Notes: generated by a model from the sequence alone, not told the origin. A DNA stretch of 64,000 bases from Bradyrhizobium elkanii USDA 76 (GCF_023278185.1 NZ_CP066356.1:5324001-5388000); one strand, 5' to 3'. Shown: positions 1 through 11,901, numbered from the stretch's first letter. Made by a program: numbers and translations.

Positions 1-2
1 AC

Positions 3-161
3 GGGTTCATCAAGCCAGCCGTCGGCGACAAGGATGTGTTCGTCCACATCTCGGCGGTCGAGCGCGCGGGCCTCAGCACATTGAACGAGAACCAGTCCGT
101 CGAGTACGAGCTGGTGGAGAACCGCGGCAAGGCGTCAGCCGAGAACCTCAAGGTTCACTGA
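3..161 (+). CDS. Cold-shock protein, C-terminal part (start lies before the window)
   Basis: The first in-frame codons read GFIKPAVGDKDVFVHISAVE and continue for 52 residues to a TGA at 159-161. This is the second half of a CspA-type nucleic-acid-binding beta barrel: the RNP2 motif VFVHIS is intact, and the tail ENRGKASAENLKVH is the usual rhizobial cold-shock ending. Such proteins bind single-stranded RNA or DNA and melt mRNA structure. The RNP1 motif and start codon are upstream of base 1, so the member of the csp family cannot be named. The gene converges on purN. Confidence 0.9.
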   Translation, partial: GFIKPAVGDKDVFVHISAVERAGLSTLNENQSVEYELVENRGKASAENLKVH

Positions 162-193
162 ACGCCGCTGCCAGCGGAATTCATCCGGATGCT

Positions 194-219
194 TCCCCCG
201 GCTGCATCACCCCGGGGGA
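194..219. terminator. GC-rich hairpin between converging csp and purN
   Basis: TCCCCCGG at 194-201 pairs perfectly with CCGGGGGA at 212-219 around a 10-base loop. It lies 33 bases after the cold-shock stop and 20 bases beyond the purN stop, so it can serve both strands. No clear T-run follows on either side, which lowers confidence in intrinsic termination. Confidence 0.55.
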
Positions 220-238
220 CCTCTCGTGCTACCGCGCG

Positions 239-889
239 CTAAGGCGCCGGCGCGATCAGCGTGCCGCCCGTCGGCGCGCTCCCAAGCGTCTTGCAGAGGT
301 CGCCTTCGAGCTTGAGCCGGCCGCTTGCCAGAAGCCGCAGCGCCTCCGGATAGATGCGATGCTCGATGGTGATCACGCGCGCGGCGAGCGTCTCGGCCGT
401 GTCGTCGTCAGCGACCGTGACCGCGCCCTGCATCACGATCGGTCCGGCGTCGGTCTCCGGGATCACGAAATGCACCGTCGCTCCGGACAGCTTGACCCCT
501 GCGCGCAACGCCTGACCGTGCGGATCGAGGCCGGGAAAACAGGGCAGCAGGGAGGGATGGATGTTGAGCATCCGCCCGTACCAGTGCCGTACGAACTCGG
601 CGGTGAACAGCCGCATGAAGCCGCCGAGGCAGATCAGCTCGACCTGCCTGTCGTCGAGCGCGCGCTGCAGCACGGCCTCGAAGCCGGCGCGGTCCTTGCC
701 GAACGGCTTGCTCTCGATGACGATGGTCGCAATGCCGCTCGCGGCCGCCTTTTCGAGCCCGGCAGCATCGGCGCGGTTCGAAATCACAGCCACGATCTCG
801 GCCGGGAAATCCTGAGCCCTCGCAGCCTCGATCAGCGCGGCCATGTTGGAGCCGCGGCCGGAGATCAGGATGGCGACGCGGCGCTTCAT
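239..889 (-). CDS. purN: Phosphoribosylglycinamide formyltransferase 1 (GAR transformylase)
   Basis: This 216-residue cytosolic enzyme transfers a formyl group from 10-formyl-THF to GAR, the third step of purine synthesis. The N-terminal strand [14 protein letters not shown] and the active-site segment LNIHPSLLP are present; Asn109, His111 and Asp147 correspond to the catalytic Asn/His/Asp triad of the family, and SGATVHFV precedes the last of these. Length matches the family. Its ATG overlaps the purM stop by four bases (ATGA), so the two genes are translationally coupled. The last dozen residues are a loose Pro/Ala tail. Confidence 0.97.
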   Translation of the reverse strand: MKRRVAILISGRGSNMAALIEAARAQDFPAEIVAVISNRADAAGLEKAAASGIATIVIESKPFGKDRAGFEAVLQRALDDRQVELICLGGFMRLFTAEFVRHWYGRMLNIHPSLLPCFPGLDPHGQALRAGVKLSGATVHFVIPETDAGPIVMQGAVTVADDDTAETLAARVITIEHRIYPEALRLLASGRLKLEGDLCKTLGSAPTGGTLIAPAP

Positions 890-1971
890 CGCGAGAGATC
901 GAGATGACCGTTATAGACCACGCGATGCTCGCCCTCATGCGCCCCCTTGGCCTCGATCACCTCGCCGAGCAGCGTCACGGTCTCGCCGCCGGCGGTGAAC
1001 GCCTCGGTCACGGCGTCGACCGCATCAGCCCTGACGATCGCGATCATGCCGATGCCGCAGTTGAAGGTGCGCAGCAGCTCGAGCTCGGCGATGCCGCCCT
1101 GCTCGGCCAGCCATTTGAACACCGGCAGCACCGGCAGCCGCGCCAGATCGATGCCGACGCCGAGATGCTTCGGCAGCACGCGCGGAATGTTGTCGGTGAA
1201 CCCGCCGCCGGTGATGTGGGCGAGGCCCTTCACGGCGCCGGTGTCGCGGATCGCGCGCAGGCAGGATTTCACATAGAGCCTGGTCGGCGTCAGCAGCGCC
1301 GCGCCGAGCGTCATGACCGGCGCGAACGGCGCCGGCGCGTCATAGGCAACGCCGGACTGCTCGACGATCTTGCGCACCAGCGAATAGCCGTTGGAGTGCA
1401 CGCCGGAGGAAGCCAGCCCGATCACGGCATCGCCCGCCGCGATATCCGCGGTCGGCAGCAGCGTGCCGCGCTCGGCCGCGCCGACCGCAAAGCCGCCGAG
1501 GTCGTAGTCGCCATCCTTGTAGAGGCCGGGCATCTCCGCGGTTTCGCCGCCGATCAGGGCGCAGCCGGACTCGCGGCAACCTTCGGCGATGCCGGCAACG
1601 ATCTGCGCGGTGGCCTCCGGGTGCAGCTTGCCGCAGGCGAAATAGTCGAGGAAGAACAGCGGTTCCGCGCCCTGCACGACGAGGTCGTTGACCGACATCG
1701 CGACCAGATCGATGCCGATGCCGCCGTGAATGCCGGTCTCGATCGCGATCTTCAGCTTGGTGCCGACGCCATCGGTCGCGGCCACCAGGACCGGATCCTT
1801 GAAGCCGGCGGCCTTGAGGTCGAACAGCCCGCCGAAACCGCCAATCTCGGCGTCCGCGCCAGGCCGCGCGGTGGCCCGCACCATCGGCTTGATCAGATCG
1901 ACCAGTCGATTGCCGGCGTCGATATCGACACCCGAATCCGCGTAAGTGAGCCCGTTTTTGCGCTCGGTCAT
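886..1971 (-). CDS. purM: Phosphoribosylformylglycinamidine cyclo-ligase (AIR synthetase)
   Basis: This enzyme closes the imidazole ring of AIR using ATP, the fifth step of purine synthesis. Family landmarks are the N-terminal [13 protein letters not shown], the glycine-rich [10 protein letters not shown], the segment [17 protein letters not shown] and the C-terminal [13 protein letters not shown]. About 361 residues, the normal length. I chose the ATG at 1971 (MTERKNGL); an in-frame TTG two codons upstream is possible but unneeded. It is the first gene of the purM-purN pair and is divergent from pgsA, with about 160 bases between them for both promoters. Confidence 0.97.
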   Translation of the reverse strand: MTERKNGLTYADSGVDIDAGNRLVDLIKPMVRATARPGADAEIGGFGGLFDLKAAGFKDPVLVAATDGVGTKLKIAIETGIHGGIGIDLVAMSVNDLVVQGAEPLFFLDYFACGKLHPEATAQIVAGIAEGCRESGCALIGGETAEMPGLYKDGDYDLGGFAVGAAERGTLLPTADIAAGDAVIGLASSGVHSNGYSLVRKIVEQSGVAYDAPAPFAPVMTLGAALLTPTRLYVKSCLRAIRDTGAVKGLAHITGGGFTDNIPRVLPKHLGVGIDLARLPVLPVFKWLAEQGGIAELELLRTFNCGIGMIAIVRADAVDAVTEAFTAGGETVTLLGEVIEAKGAHEGEHRVVYNGHLDLSR

Positions 1972-2131
1972 GCCCAATTCCAGATGATCAGGGGCTGGTT
2001 ACGAGGAATTCCGCCCCCGCGCAATGGCTCGCGGCGCTGCCGCCGCGATACTATGTAGATAACACAAGGCGGCTGCGCAAAAGAGCCGGATATCGAGTAA
2101 AATCAGGCTTCTAGCCGGGAAGCGATTCAAG

Positions 2132-2674
2132 TTGAGCATTCCGAACATCATCACCCTCGGCCGCATCATCCTGGTGCCGGTGATCGTCTGGGCCATCGTG
2201 TCCAGCCAGATGGAGATTGCGTTCGCGATCTTCGTGATCGCCGGCGTCTCGGACGCGGTCGACGGTTTCCTCGCCAAGCGCTTCAACATGACGAGCGAGC
2301 TCGGCGCCCTGCTCGATCCGCTCGCCGACAAGGCGCTCCTGGTGTCGATCTATGTCGCGCTCGGAATCTGGGGCGCGGTGCCGCGCTGGATCGTGATTCT
2401 CGTGGTGTCGCGCGACATCATGATCGTCTCCGCCGTGATTGTGTCATGGTTGTTCGACAAGCCGGTCGAGATGAAGCCGCTGATGGTGTCGAAGCTGAAC
2501 ACGGTGGCGCAGGTCGCGTTCGCGGCGCTGGTGCTGGCCTCGCTCGGCTTCGGCTTCGAGCCGCATCCTTACGACTGGATCCTGATGGGCCTGGTCACGA
2601 TCTTTACTTTGGGTTCGGTGTCCCTCTATCTCGTGGAATGGGTGCGGCACATGAGCACGATCGAAGCTCGGTAG
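2132..2674 (+). CDS. pgsA: CDP-diacylglycerol--glycerol-3-phosphate 3-phosphatidyltransferase
   Basis: This integral membrane enzyme makes phosphatidylglycerol phosphate from CDP-diacylglycerol. The opening SIPNIITLGRIILVP is typical of PgsA. The CDP-alcohol phosphotransferase signature runs from D44 to D66: D44-G45, A48, G58, D62 and D66 are all in place, but the usual arginine after the alanine is K49 followed by R50. Several hydrophobic segments cover most of the 180 residues. The start is a TTG preceded at a distance by GGGAAG; no ATG fits the conserved N-terminus. A shift to CDP-alcohol synthases of other head groups is possible but less likely. Confidence 0.9.
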   Translation: MSIPNIITLGRIILVPVIVWAIVSSQMEIAFAIFVIAGVSDAVDGFLAKRFNMTSELGALLDPLADKALLVSIYVALGIWGAVPRWIVILVVSRDIMIVSAVIVSWLFDKPVEMKPLMVSKLNTVAQVAFAALVLASLGFGFEPHPYDWILMGLVTIFTLGSVSLYLVEWVRHMSTIEAR

Positions 2675-2677
2675 GCG

Positions 2678-2735
2678 GGATCCGGAAAAGTCGAAGCCGG
2701 TTTTCCCGCGGCAAACGCGACGCGTTTGCGCAGAG
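2678..2735. repeat. Interspersed palindromic repeat, family A (degenerate copy 1)
   Basis: The stretch begins GGATCCGGAAAAGTCGAAG, continues with GGTTTTCCCGC and ends with the arms CAAACGCG / CGCGTTTG. The same ordered blocks recur at 7293, 23725, 26816 and, in a shorter form, 61857. It directly follows the pgsA stop and could act as a transcript-end hairpin. Confidence 0.75.
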
Positions 2736-2762
2736 CTAAAATAAGGTGGTTTGGAGACTTGT

Positions 2763-3440
2763 GTGGCCAGTAGCGTTCAACCTCGTCAATTGGCCTTGGC
2801 CCTGCCGCACGAGGAGAAGCTGACCCGCGACGATTTCCTCGAGGGCCCTGCCAATGAGGCCGCGCTGGCGCTGATCGACGGCTGGCCGGACTGGCCGAAC
2901 CGAATCATGCTGCTGGTCGGGCCTGACGGCTCCGGCAAAAGCCACCTCGCCGCGATCTGGGCCGAGACCGCCGGCGCGCGCGCGACCGCGGCGCATGCGC
3001 TGACCGCCGAGGCGGTGCCGACCGCGCTTGCGACCGGTGCGCTCGTCGTCGAAGACCTGAGGCCGGCGGATTTCGACGAGCGCGCCATGTTTCATCTGAT
3101 GAATCTGGCGCGCCAGGACGATGCCTATGTGCTGATCACGGCGCGCGTTCCGCCGTCGGCGTTCGAGATCGAATTGCGCGACCTGCGGTCGCGGCTCCGC
3201 GCGGTGCCGACCGTGACGCTGCTGCCGCCGGACGACCAGCTGTTCCGCGGCCTGATCGTCAAGTTCTGCGCCGACCGCCAGATGAGCGTGGACGAACCGC
3301 TCGTCAGCTATCTGAGCAACCGGATCGAGCGTTCCTACGTTGCCGTCCGGCAGGCGGTCGAGCTGCTGGATACCGAGGCACTCCGGCTCGGCCGTCCCGT
3401 TACACGGGCGCTGGCGGCGGAGCTGTTGCGCGATGCCTGA
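2763..3440 (+). CDS. hdaA: HdaA, DnaA-family regulator of replication initiation
   Basis: This is a single AAA+ module of about 225 residues related to the ATPase region of DnaA but without the DNA-binding domain. Walker A is GPDGSGKS at residues 53-60, and the N-terminus carries QLALAL at residues 9-14, matching the beta-clamp-binding motif of Hda proteins. Hda stimulates hydrolysis of DnaA-bound ATP at the clamp after initiation. I chose GTG 2763 because GGAG at 2753-2756 sits six bases before it; a TTG at 2751 overlaps that ribosome site. It lies between pgsA and ppk, an arrangement common in Rhizobiales. Confidence 0.9.
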   Translation: MASSVQPRQLALALPHEEKLTRDDFLEGPANEAALALIDGWPDWPNRIMLLVGPDGSGKSHLAAIWAETAGARATAAHALTAEAVPTALATGALVVEDLRPADFDERAMFHLMNLARQDDAYVLITARVPPSAFEIELRDLRSRLRAVPTVTLLPPDDQLFRGLIVKFCADRQMSVDEPLVSYLSNRIERSYVAVRQAVELLDTEALRLGRPVTRALAAELLRDA

Positions 3441-3572
3441 TCCATCCCCGCGGCTTGACGGCGCAGGCGAGCGGAACATCAATGTCATCGAAACGTCATC
3501 GCAATATCACATGGTTTCAGCGGCTCTCGGCTAGACCGCCCCAGCCCCTGCCCTGAATTGGACCAGCACTTG

Positions 3573-5777
3573 ATGGACTCGGCACAAGCTACTGAAATCA
3601 AAGAAAAAGAGGCGGAATTTCCCGCCATTCCCGCAATCGCGACCAGCCCCGAGCGCTTCATCAACCGGGAGCTCTCCTGGCTGCATTTCAACCGGCGGGT
3701 GCTCGAGGAATCGGTCAATCTCGGCCATCCCGTGCTGGAGCGGGTCCGCTTCCTGTCGATTTCGGCGAATAACCTCGACGAGTTCTTCATGGTCCGTGTC
3801 GCCGGCATCAAGGCGCAGGTCCGCGAGGGCATTACCGAGCGCAGCCCGGACGGCCTGCTGCCGGCCGAGCAGCTCGTGATGATCAACAAGACCGTCTCGC
3901 AGCTCGCCTCCGACCAGCAGGCGATCTGGAGCGACCTGCGGGATATCCTGGCCAAGGTCGGCATCCAGCTGGTCGATGGCCGCGACGTCACCAGGTCCGA
4001 GCGGAGCTGGATCGAGGATCACTTCCTCCACAACATCTTCCCGCTGCTGACGCCGCTGGCGATCGACCCGGCGCATCCCTTCCCGTTCATCCCGAATCTC
4101 GGCTTCACGGTGGCGCTGCAATTGTCGCGGATCTCCGACGGCAAGGCGATGAACGCGCTGATCCGCATGCCCGGCAAGATCGACCGCTTCATCCGCATCC
4201 CCTCCACCAAGGAAGGCGCTCCGGCGCGGCTGATCACGCTGGAGCAGGCAACCGGTCTGTTCATCGGCCGCCTGTTCCCCGGCTACACCGTCAAGGGCCA
4301 AGGCGCATTCCGCATCATCAGGGACTCCGAACTCGAAATCGAGGAAGAGGCCGAAGACCTCGTTCGCCTGTTCGAGACCGCGCTCAAGCGCCGCCGCCGC
4401 GGGTCGGTGATCCGGCTCGAGATCGAGGCCACGATGCCCGAAGAGCTGCGCATCTTCGTGCAGCACGCCTTGTCGGCGGCCGACGACGAAGTGATCCTGG
4501 TCGACGGCGTGCTGGCGATGAACGAGCTGTCGCAGCTCACCCGCCTCAATCGCCCGGACCTCGAATTCCCGCCCTATGTGCCGCGTCATCCCGAGCGGGT
4601 GCGCGATCATGGCGGCGATATCTTCGCCGCCATCCGCCAGAAGGACCTCGTGGTCCATCACCCCTACGAATCCTTCGACGTCGTGGTGCAGTTCCTGCAA
4701 CAAGCGGCACGCGATCCCGACGTGGTCGCGATCAAGCAGACGCTCTATCGCACCTCGAACAATTCGCCGATCGTGCGCGCGCTGGCGGAGGCCGCCGAAG
4801 CCGGCAAGTCGGTGACCGCGCTGATCGAGCTGAAGGCACGCTTCGACGAGGAAGCCAATATCCGCTGGGCCCGCGACCTCGAACGCGCCGGCGTACAGGT
4901 GGTCTACGGCTTCATCGAATTGAAGACGCATGCCAAGCTGTCGATGGTGGTGCGCCGCGAGGGCGGCAATCTCACCACCTATGTGCACACCGGCACCGGC
5001 AACTACCATCCGGTCACCGCGCGCATCTACACCGACCTCTCCTACTTCACCTCGGATCCGATCATCGGCCGCGACGTCGCGCGGGTCTTCAACTACATCA
5101 CCGGCTATGCCGAGCCGAGCGACATCGAGAAGATGGCGGTGTCGCCGCTGACGCTGCGCAAGCGGATCATCGAGCACATCCACGGCGAGATCGCCCACGT
5201 CAAGCACGGCCGGCCCGGCGCGGTCTGGATGAAGATGAACGCGCTGGTCGACCCTGATATCATCGACGCGCTGTACGAGGCCTCGCAGGCCGGCGTCTCG
5301 GTCGAGCTCGTGGTGCGCGGCATCTGCTGCCTGCGGCCGGGGCTGCCGGGACTGTCCGAGAACATCCGCGTCAAATCGGTGATCGGCCGGTTCCTGGAAC
5401 ACGGCCGAATCTATTGCTTCGGCATGGGCCAGGGCCTGCCGAGCACAAAAGCTGCTGTGTATATCTCGTCCGCCGACATGATGCCGCGGAACCTCGACCG
5501 CCGCGTCGAGGTTCTCTGTCCGCTGCAAAATCCCACGGTGCATCAGCAGGTTCTCGAACAGATCATGGTCGCAAACCTGAAGGACACCGAGCAAAGCTGG
5601 CAATTGTTGCCGGATGGGTCGTCAACGCGTATGAAGGCCGCGAAAGGCGAAGAGCCCTTCAATCTGCATGACTACTTCATGACAAATCCGAGTCTGTCCG
5701 GCCGTGGTAAGTCTCTCAAGGAATCTTCACCGCGCCGTCTCACGCGTCGCAACGAGCGACAGCAGCCATCGTCTTAA
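3573..5777 (+). CDS. ppk: Polyphosphate kinase 1
   Basis: This enzyme polymerises the gamma phosphate of ATP into polyphosphate. The N-terminal [19 protein letters not shown] and the catalytic segment [11 protein letters not shown] are diagnostic; His472 in that motif is the expected phosphorylated residue, and a second conserved His follows in EHGRIYCFG. About 734 residues, slightly longer than the E. coli enzyme. I used the ATG at 3573 ([13 protein letters not shown]); a TTG five codons upstream is also open. It is followed 12 bases later by ppx, so synthesis and breakdown of polyphosphate are co-transcribed. Confidence 0.97.
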   Translation: MDSAQATEIKEKEAEFPAIPAIATSPERFINRELSWLHFNRRVLEESVNLGHPVLERVRFLSISANNLDEFFMVRVAGIKAQVREGITERSPDGLLPAEQLVMINKTVSQLASDQQAIWSDLRDILAKVGIQLVDGRDVTRSERSWIEDHFLHNIFPLLTPLAIDPAHPFPFIPNLGFTVALQLSRISDGKAMNALIRMPGKIDRFIRIPSTKEGAPARLITLEQATGLFIGRLFPGYTVKGQGAFRIIRDSELEIEEEAEDLVRLFETALKRRRRGSVIRLEIEATMPEELRIFVQHALSAADDEVILVDGVLAMNELSQLTRLNRPDLEFPPYVPRHPERVRDHGGDIFAAIRQKDLVVHHPYESFDVVVQFLQQAARDPDVVAIKQTLYRTSNNSPIVRALAEAAEAGKSVTALIELKARFDEEANIRWARDLERAGVQVVYGFIELKTHAKLSMVVRREGGNLTTYVHTGTGNYHPVTARIYTDLSYFTSDPIIGRDVARVFNYITGYAEPSDIEKMAVSPLTLRKRIIEHIHGEIAHVKHGRPGAVWMKMNALVDPDIIDALYEASQAGVSVELVVRGICCLRPGLPGLSENIRVKSVIGRFLEHGRIYCFGMGQGLPSTKAAVYISSADMMPRNLDRRVEVLCPLQNPTVHQQVLEQIMVANLKDTEQSWQLLPDGSSTRMKAAKGEEPFNLHDYFMTNPSLSGRGKSLKESSPRRLTRRNERQQPSS

Positions 5778-5789
5778 GGGGGCCTTACG

Positions 5790-7292
5790 GTGAAGCGACC
5801 GCGGAAGCGCGCTTCCAGCGTCGCTGTCATCGATATCGGCTCGAACTCGGTTCGTCTCGTGGTTTACGAGGCGATGGCGCGCAGCCTCATTACCATCTTC
5901 AACGAGAAGGCGCTGTGCGGGCTCGGGCGCGAGGTGCAGAGCACCGGCCTGCTCGCAACCGATGCCGTCAACAAGGCGCTGACCGCGCTGCGCCGTTTTC
6001 GCGCGCTGTGCAAAATCCAGCAGGTCGGCCGCGTCTACGCGATCGCGACCGCGGCCTGCCGCGACGCCAAGAACGGTCCGGACTTCATCGCCAAGGCCGA
6101 GCGCATCTGCGGCGCCAAGATCGAGATTCTCACCGGGCCGCGTGAAGCGAAGCTGTCCGCGCTCGGCGTCGTCTCGGGCGTGCACAATCCGAACGGCATC
6201 GTCGGCGATCTCGGCGGCGGCTCGCTCGAACTGATCGACGTCAAGGGCAACCGCGTGCGCAGCGGCGTGACGTTGCCGCTCGGCAGCCTCGCGCTGCAGG
6301 ACCTCTCGAACAAATCGCTCAAGCGCGCCGAACGCATCGTCAAGAACGAGCTGCTCGGCGTCGCCCAGCTCAAGACCGGCCGCGGCCGCACCTTCTATGC
6401 GGTCGGCGGCACCTGGCGTGCGCTGGCGCGCATTCACATCATCCAGAGCGGCTATCCGCTCAAGGTGATGCACGGCTATTCGATCCCGGCGGCCGACGCG
6501 CTCGATTTCGCGCAGCGGCTGCGGCGGCTGGCGGCCACCAACATGCTGGCCAATATCGAGTCGGTCGCCGATGCGCGGCGGCCGCTATTGGCCTACGCCG
6601 CGCTCGTGCTCGAATACATCATCCGCGTGGCCCAGCCGAAGACCATCGTGTTCTCGACCTTCGGCGTGCGCGAGGGCCTGCTCTACGAGATGCTGCCGCC
6701 GGCCGAACGCGCCAAGGACGGGCTGCTCTGTGCCGCGCAGAACCTCAATGAATTGCTGTCGCGCTCGGCCCGCCACGCCCAGGAGCTGACGGCGTGGACC
6801 GATCGGCTGGTGCGTGTCGTCAGGCTGCGCGAGACCGAGGAAGACCGCAGGCTGCGGCATGTCGCCTGCCTGCTCTCCGATATCGGCTGGCGGGTGCATC
6901 CCGATCATCGCGGCGAGGAAACCCTCAGCCTGATCATGAACGGCAATTTCGGCTCGATCACGCATCAGGGGCGCGCCTTCGTCGCGCTCTCGGTGTTCTA
7001 TCGCTACGCCGGGCTCAGCGAGGAGAACGAGCCGCCGCCGCAGATCCGCGCGCTGGTGACGCCGGCGATGGACGAGCGCGCCCGCGTGCTCGGCGCCGCC
7101 TTCCGCGTCGCGCATCTGATCACGGCGGCGCGCACCGGCGTGCTGCCGGCTACCCATTTCCGTACCCAGGGCCGCAAGCTGATGCTCGTGTTCGAGCACC
7201 GGATGGTGGATCTGGTCGCCGACCGCGTCGGCAGCCGCTTCAAGCAATTGGCGCGGCTGGTCGGGCGCGTCGGCTCGATCGTGCGGCGCTGA
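5790..7292 (+). CDS. ppx: Exopolyphosphatase / guanosine pentaphosphatase family
   Basis: A member of the ASKHA sugar-kinase/Hsp70 fold that releases phosphate from polyphosphate ends. The two phosphate-binding loops VIDIGSNSVRLVVYE (residues 12-26) and GDLGGGSLELIDV (about 140-152) are intact, and a C-terminal HD-like helical region brings the length to 500 residues. The start is GTG 5790. Being 12 bases behind ppk it almost certainly shares that transcript. The sequence alone does not separate exopolyphosphatase from pppGpp hydrolase activity. Confidence 0.95.
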   Translation: MKRPRKRASSVAVIDIGSNSVRLVVYEAMARSLITIFNEKALCGLGREVQSTGLLATDAVNKALTALRRFRALCKIQQVGRVYAIATAACRDAKNGPDFIAKAERICGAKIEILTGPREAKLSALGVVSGVHNPNGIVGDLGGGSLELIDVKGNRVRSGVTLPLGSLALQDLSNKSLKRAERIVKNELLGVAQLKTGRGRTFYAVGGTWRALARIHIIQSGYPLKVMHGYSIPAADALDFAQRLRRLAATNMLANIESVADARRPLLAYAALVLEYIIRVAQPKTIVFSTFGVREGLLYEMLPPAERAKDGLLCAAQNLNELLSRSARHAQELTAWTDRLVRVVRLRETEEDRRLRHVACLLSDIGWRVHPDHRGEETLSLIMNGNFGSITHQGRAFVALSVFYRYAGLSEENEPPPQIRALVTPAMDERARVLGAAFRVAHLITAARTGVLPATHFRTQGRKLMLVFEHRMVDLVADRVGSRFKQLARLVGRVGSIVRR

Positions 7293-7400
7293 GCATGATC
7301 CGGAAAAGTGCGAAGCGGTTTTCCCTCGCGACAAACGCGGAATGCGTTTGCGCGGAGATCATGCTCAAACAACAAGCTCGACCCTATCTCATCGCGCTTT
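7293..7400. repeat. Interspersed palindromic repeat, family A (full copy 2)
   Basis: The element starts GCATGATCCGGAAAAGTG and contains GCGGTTTTCCCTCGCGACAA, then GGAGATCATGCTCAAACAA, and ends with TCGCGCTTTAAG. ATGATCC near the left end and GATCATG near position 7360 form an outer inverted repeat. It fills the gap between converging ppx and terC. A near-identical copy is at 26816-26925. Confidence 0.85.
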
Positions 7401-7405
7401 AAGCC

Positions 7406-8245
7406 TCACGCCGCCTTGGCGGCGTGCTTGGCCTTGCGGAGTGCGTGGCGGCGCCAGATCGACCCTACGACCAGCACCACGATGATGCCGAGCACCGCGA
7501 GCGTGATCTCGCCGCCATTGCCGCCATGGGCGAATTGCGGCGACATCCCGACCGACGTCAGCCAGGAATCGAGCTTGGCACCGAGCGGTCCGGCGAACAG
7601 CGCGTCCAGCTTCGGATGCACGGCCGGATCGGTCGCGATGACATCGCCCGCGATCCAGCCCAGCAGCGCGGCACCGGCCCAGACCAGGACCGGCAGCTTG
7701 GTGAGCAGCGCCATGATCAGCGCCGCGCCGGCAACGATCAGGGGAACGCTGATCGCAAGACCGAGCACCAGCAGCGGCACGCTGCCGTTGGCGGCGGCAG
7801 CCACCGCGATCACATTGTCGAGGCTCATCACGATGTCGGCGACGACGACGATCTGAACCGCGGCCCACAGATGCGAGGCCGCGTGCACGCTGTCCTCGTC
7901 CTCCTGCTCCGGCACCAGCAGCTTGGCGGCAATCACGATCAGCGCCAGTCCGCCGACCAGCTTCAAATAGGGAAGCTCCATCAGGCTGGCGACGATGCCG
8001 GTGAAGATGACGCGCAGCAGCACCGCCGCGGCGGCGCCGAGAATCATGCCCCACAGGCGCTGGCGCGGCGCGAGCCCGCGGCAGGCGAGCGCGATCACGA
8101 GCGCGTTGTCGCCCGAAAGCAGGACGTTGATCCAGATGATCTTGCCGACAGCGACCCAGAAGGTCGGCGTCGCCATCTCGTTCCTGAACTCGGTGAAGAA
8201 CGCGCCGATGTACGCCGGATCAAAGATCTGCCACAGCCAGTCCAC
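7406..8245 (-). CDS. TerC/YjbE-family integral membrane protein
   Basis: A 279-residue inner-membrane protein of the TerC family, whose members are linked to metal-ion efflux and tellurium resistance. The paired family motifs LSGDNALVIALA (residues 43-54) and MSLDNVIAVAAA are present, each with the conserved Asp-Asn in a membrane helix. About seven hydrophobic segments can be seen, with a loop EQEDEDSVHAASH in the middle. The C-terminal RRHALRKAKHAAKAA is a cytosolic basic tail. The substrate cannot be told from sequence. Confidence 0.88.
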   Translation of the reverse strand: MDWLWQIFDPAYIGAFFTEFRNEMATPTFWVAVGKIIWINVLLSGDNALVIALACRGLAPRQRLWGMILGAAAAVLLRVIFTGIVASLMELPYLKLVGGLALIVIAAKLLVPEQEDEDSVHAASHLWAAVQIVVVADIVMSLDNVIAVAAAANGSVPLLVLGLAISVPLIVAGAALIMALLTKLPVLVWAGAALLGWIAGDVIATDPAVHPKLDALFAGPLGAKLDSWLTSVGMSPQFAHGGNGGEITLAVLGIIVVLVVGSIWRRHALRKAKHAAKAA

Positions 8246-8359
8246 AGCGAGTCCTATTCGGCCTTGCGGCCGCCCCTGACGGCGGTCGTCCGCCGCTCCC
8301 CCGTTTGTTTCGACGCGGTCTCCTCGGGAGACCGCGTCACTTTCAGCAATACTACGGCG

Positions 8360-8782
<423 letters not shown>

Positions 8783-9128
8783 GATTTCGTCCTTGTAAAC
8801 GTGGCTGGGAGTTGCCGGGGCTTATATCGGCGCGATGGGGTAACGGCAAGCGACCCTGTGACGCGTTAGCCTTTAGTTTTGACGCATTTTCACGACGAAA
8901 ACCGTCGTTAGGGCGTCCTCCGGACTGCGGCCGGCTCGGCCAACTTACCGCGAGTTCACCTAGGTGAACCCATCCTGTCAGCGCCGTGCCGCTGCCGTTC
9001 AGCTCCAGCCACATAGGCTCTGCAGCGATCGGACGCCTTGCTGGCCCCCCATCCGCAAGCCTCACAGGACGTCTCGGGAAATGTCACCGCGGGCGCGTCG
9101 CGCGCGCCCATAGCTCGAGGAGACGATC
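8783..9128. other. Divergent intergenic region, ndk / small exported protein
   Basis: No gene is supported in these 346 bases. It must hold both outward promoters. The stretch AGTTTTGACGCATTTTC near 8876 resembles the left end of repeat family B but the rest does not match, and the arms ACGACG / CGTCGT follow it. GGAG at 9119 is the ribosome site of the gene at 9129. Confidence 0.5.
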
Positions 9129-9392
9129 ATGTTACGCAAACTCTCGCTTGCCGCCGTCGCCGCAGTTTCGCTCGGTGCCGCCGCGCTCGCCCCGACCTCC
9201 GCCTCGGCTTGGGGTGGTTGGCATGGCGGCTGGCACGGTGGATGGCATCACGGCTGGTGGGGCGGCCCGCGCGTCATCGTCGGCGGTCCGGCCTATTACG
9301 GCGGTTATGGCTACGGCGGCGGCTGCTACGTGCGCCGCGTGGTGCCGACCCCGTGGGGCCCCCGCTGGCGCCTGGTCAACCGCTGCTACTGA
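9129..9392 (+). CDS. Small exported His/Gly/Trp-rich protein
   Basis: This 87-residue protein begins with a clear signal peptide (MLRKLSLAAVAAVSLGAAAL, cleavage probably after SASA). The mature part starts with alternating WGGWHGGWHGGWHHGWWGG, then a Gly/Tyr-rich stretch, and ends in a basic segment with two cysteines (C-YVRR and NRCY). Such short proteins are common in Bradyrhizobium and are unassigned. The histidine and tryptophan repeats could bind metals, which is inference only. GGAG stands seven bases before the ATG and a strong terminator follows, so it is a monocistronic, probably well expressed gene. Confidence 0.85.
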   Translation: MLRKLSLAAVAAVSLGAAALAPTSASAWGGWHGGWHGGWHHGWWGGPRVIVGGPAYYGGYGYGGGCYVRRVVPTPWGPRWRLVNRCY

Positions 9393-9430
9393 TCCATCGA
9401 ATCTACGACTGCTCCCCTGACTTGCTTCTC

Positions 9431-9458
9431 GCCCCGGCCCTCGCGCCGGGGCTTTTTT
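9431..9458 (+). terminator. Rho-independent terminator of the small exported protein gene
   Basis: GCCCCGGC at 9431-9438 pairs with GCCGGGGC at 9445-9452 around a six-base loop, followed at once by six T residues. This is the most canonical terminator in the window. Confidence 0.95.
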
Positions 9459-9602
9459 CAGATCCGTTGGGGAACCCGGGCACATGATGGGACCCACTAC
9501 CTCAAGGCGAGAGCAAGGCGCGGAAACCAAATTCGGGGTCGCGACTTGTCATGGCGAGGAGCTACTCGAACATGCGAGGTGGAACTCGCCGAGAGACATG
9601 CC

Positions 9603-9785
9603 ATGACGATGACAATGAGCAAGATCGACAAGGACGCCGATCAGATTGATCACAAGACCTGCCGTTACATCTGCGATGCCGTAGGCGAACGGCTTCAGCA
9701 AAGCATGCGGCCAGAGCCCGCACTTTCGTCTCGCCTCCAGCAACTCCTCGACGAGATGCAACGACGGGAAGGCGATCGCCAATAG
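9603..9785 (+). CDS. Hypothetical small acidic protein
   Basis: A 60-residue open frame starting MTMTMSKIDKDADQIDHKTC and ending in a predicted amphipathic helix (LSSRLQQLLDEMQRREGD). GAGAGA lies six bases before the chosen ATG. There is no signal peptide or membrane segment, and I recognise no family. It stands alone between the terminator at 9431 and the ABC-F gene. The opposite strand is also open over nearly the same bases, but its product lacks a plausible start and is less protein-like. Confidence 0.5.
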   Translation: MTMTMSKIDKDADQIDHKTCRYICDAVGERLQQSMRPEPALSSRLQQLLDEMQRREGDRQ

Positions 9786-9892
9786 ATGTTGAGGGCTGAC
9801 CAGCAGCCCAATTGCGTTTTTTGCAACAACCCCGGGAGAGATTTTACAAACAGACGGGTTGCGTTTGGCGGCGGGTCCGGTGACAACGCTGC

Positions 9893-11755
<1,863 letters not shown>

Positions 11756-11779
11756 ACCGGACGGAGCCGCATATTCGAT

Positions 11780-11901
11780 GTCGTCCATGCGAAAGCAAGG
11801 ACCCATAACCACAGCTAGTTATTGTTGCACGATGGTGGAACGACGAGCCCCGTTCACAACACGGGCCGCGGAATATGGGTCCCTGCTTTCGCAGGGACGA
11901 C
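11780..11901. repeat. Long inverted-repeat element, family D copy 1
   Basis: The 28-base arms at 11780-11807 and 11874-11901 match at 26 positions when one is reverse-complemented; the right arm begins TATGGGTCCCTGCTTTCGCA. The inner 66 bases are not repeated. The same right arm occurs exactly at 51534-51561. No open frame lies inside, so it resembles a non-autonomous mobile remnant or an RNA hairpin module. Confidence 0.8.

Noticed and set aside
3531..5603. A minus-strand open frame of 690 codons
   Set aside because: It is antisense to ppk, whose identity is certain.
9549..9782. A minus-strand frame of 77 codons opposite the small gene at 9603
   Set aside because: It is plausible in length but has no ribosome site, and the plus frame has the better start and helix. 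Not fully excluded.
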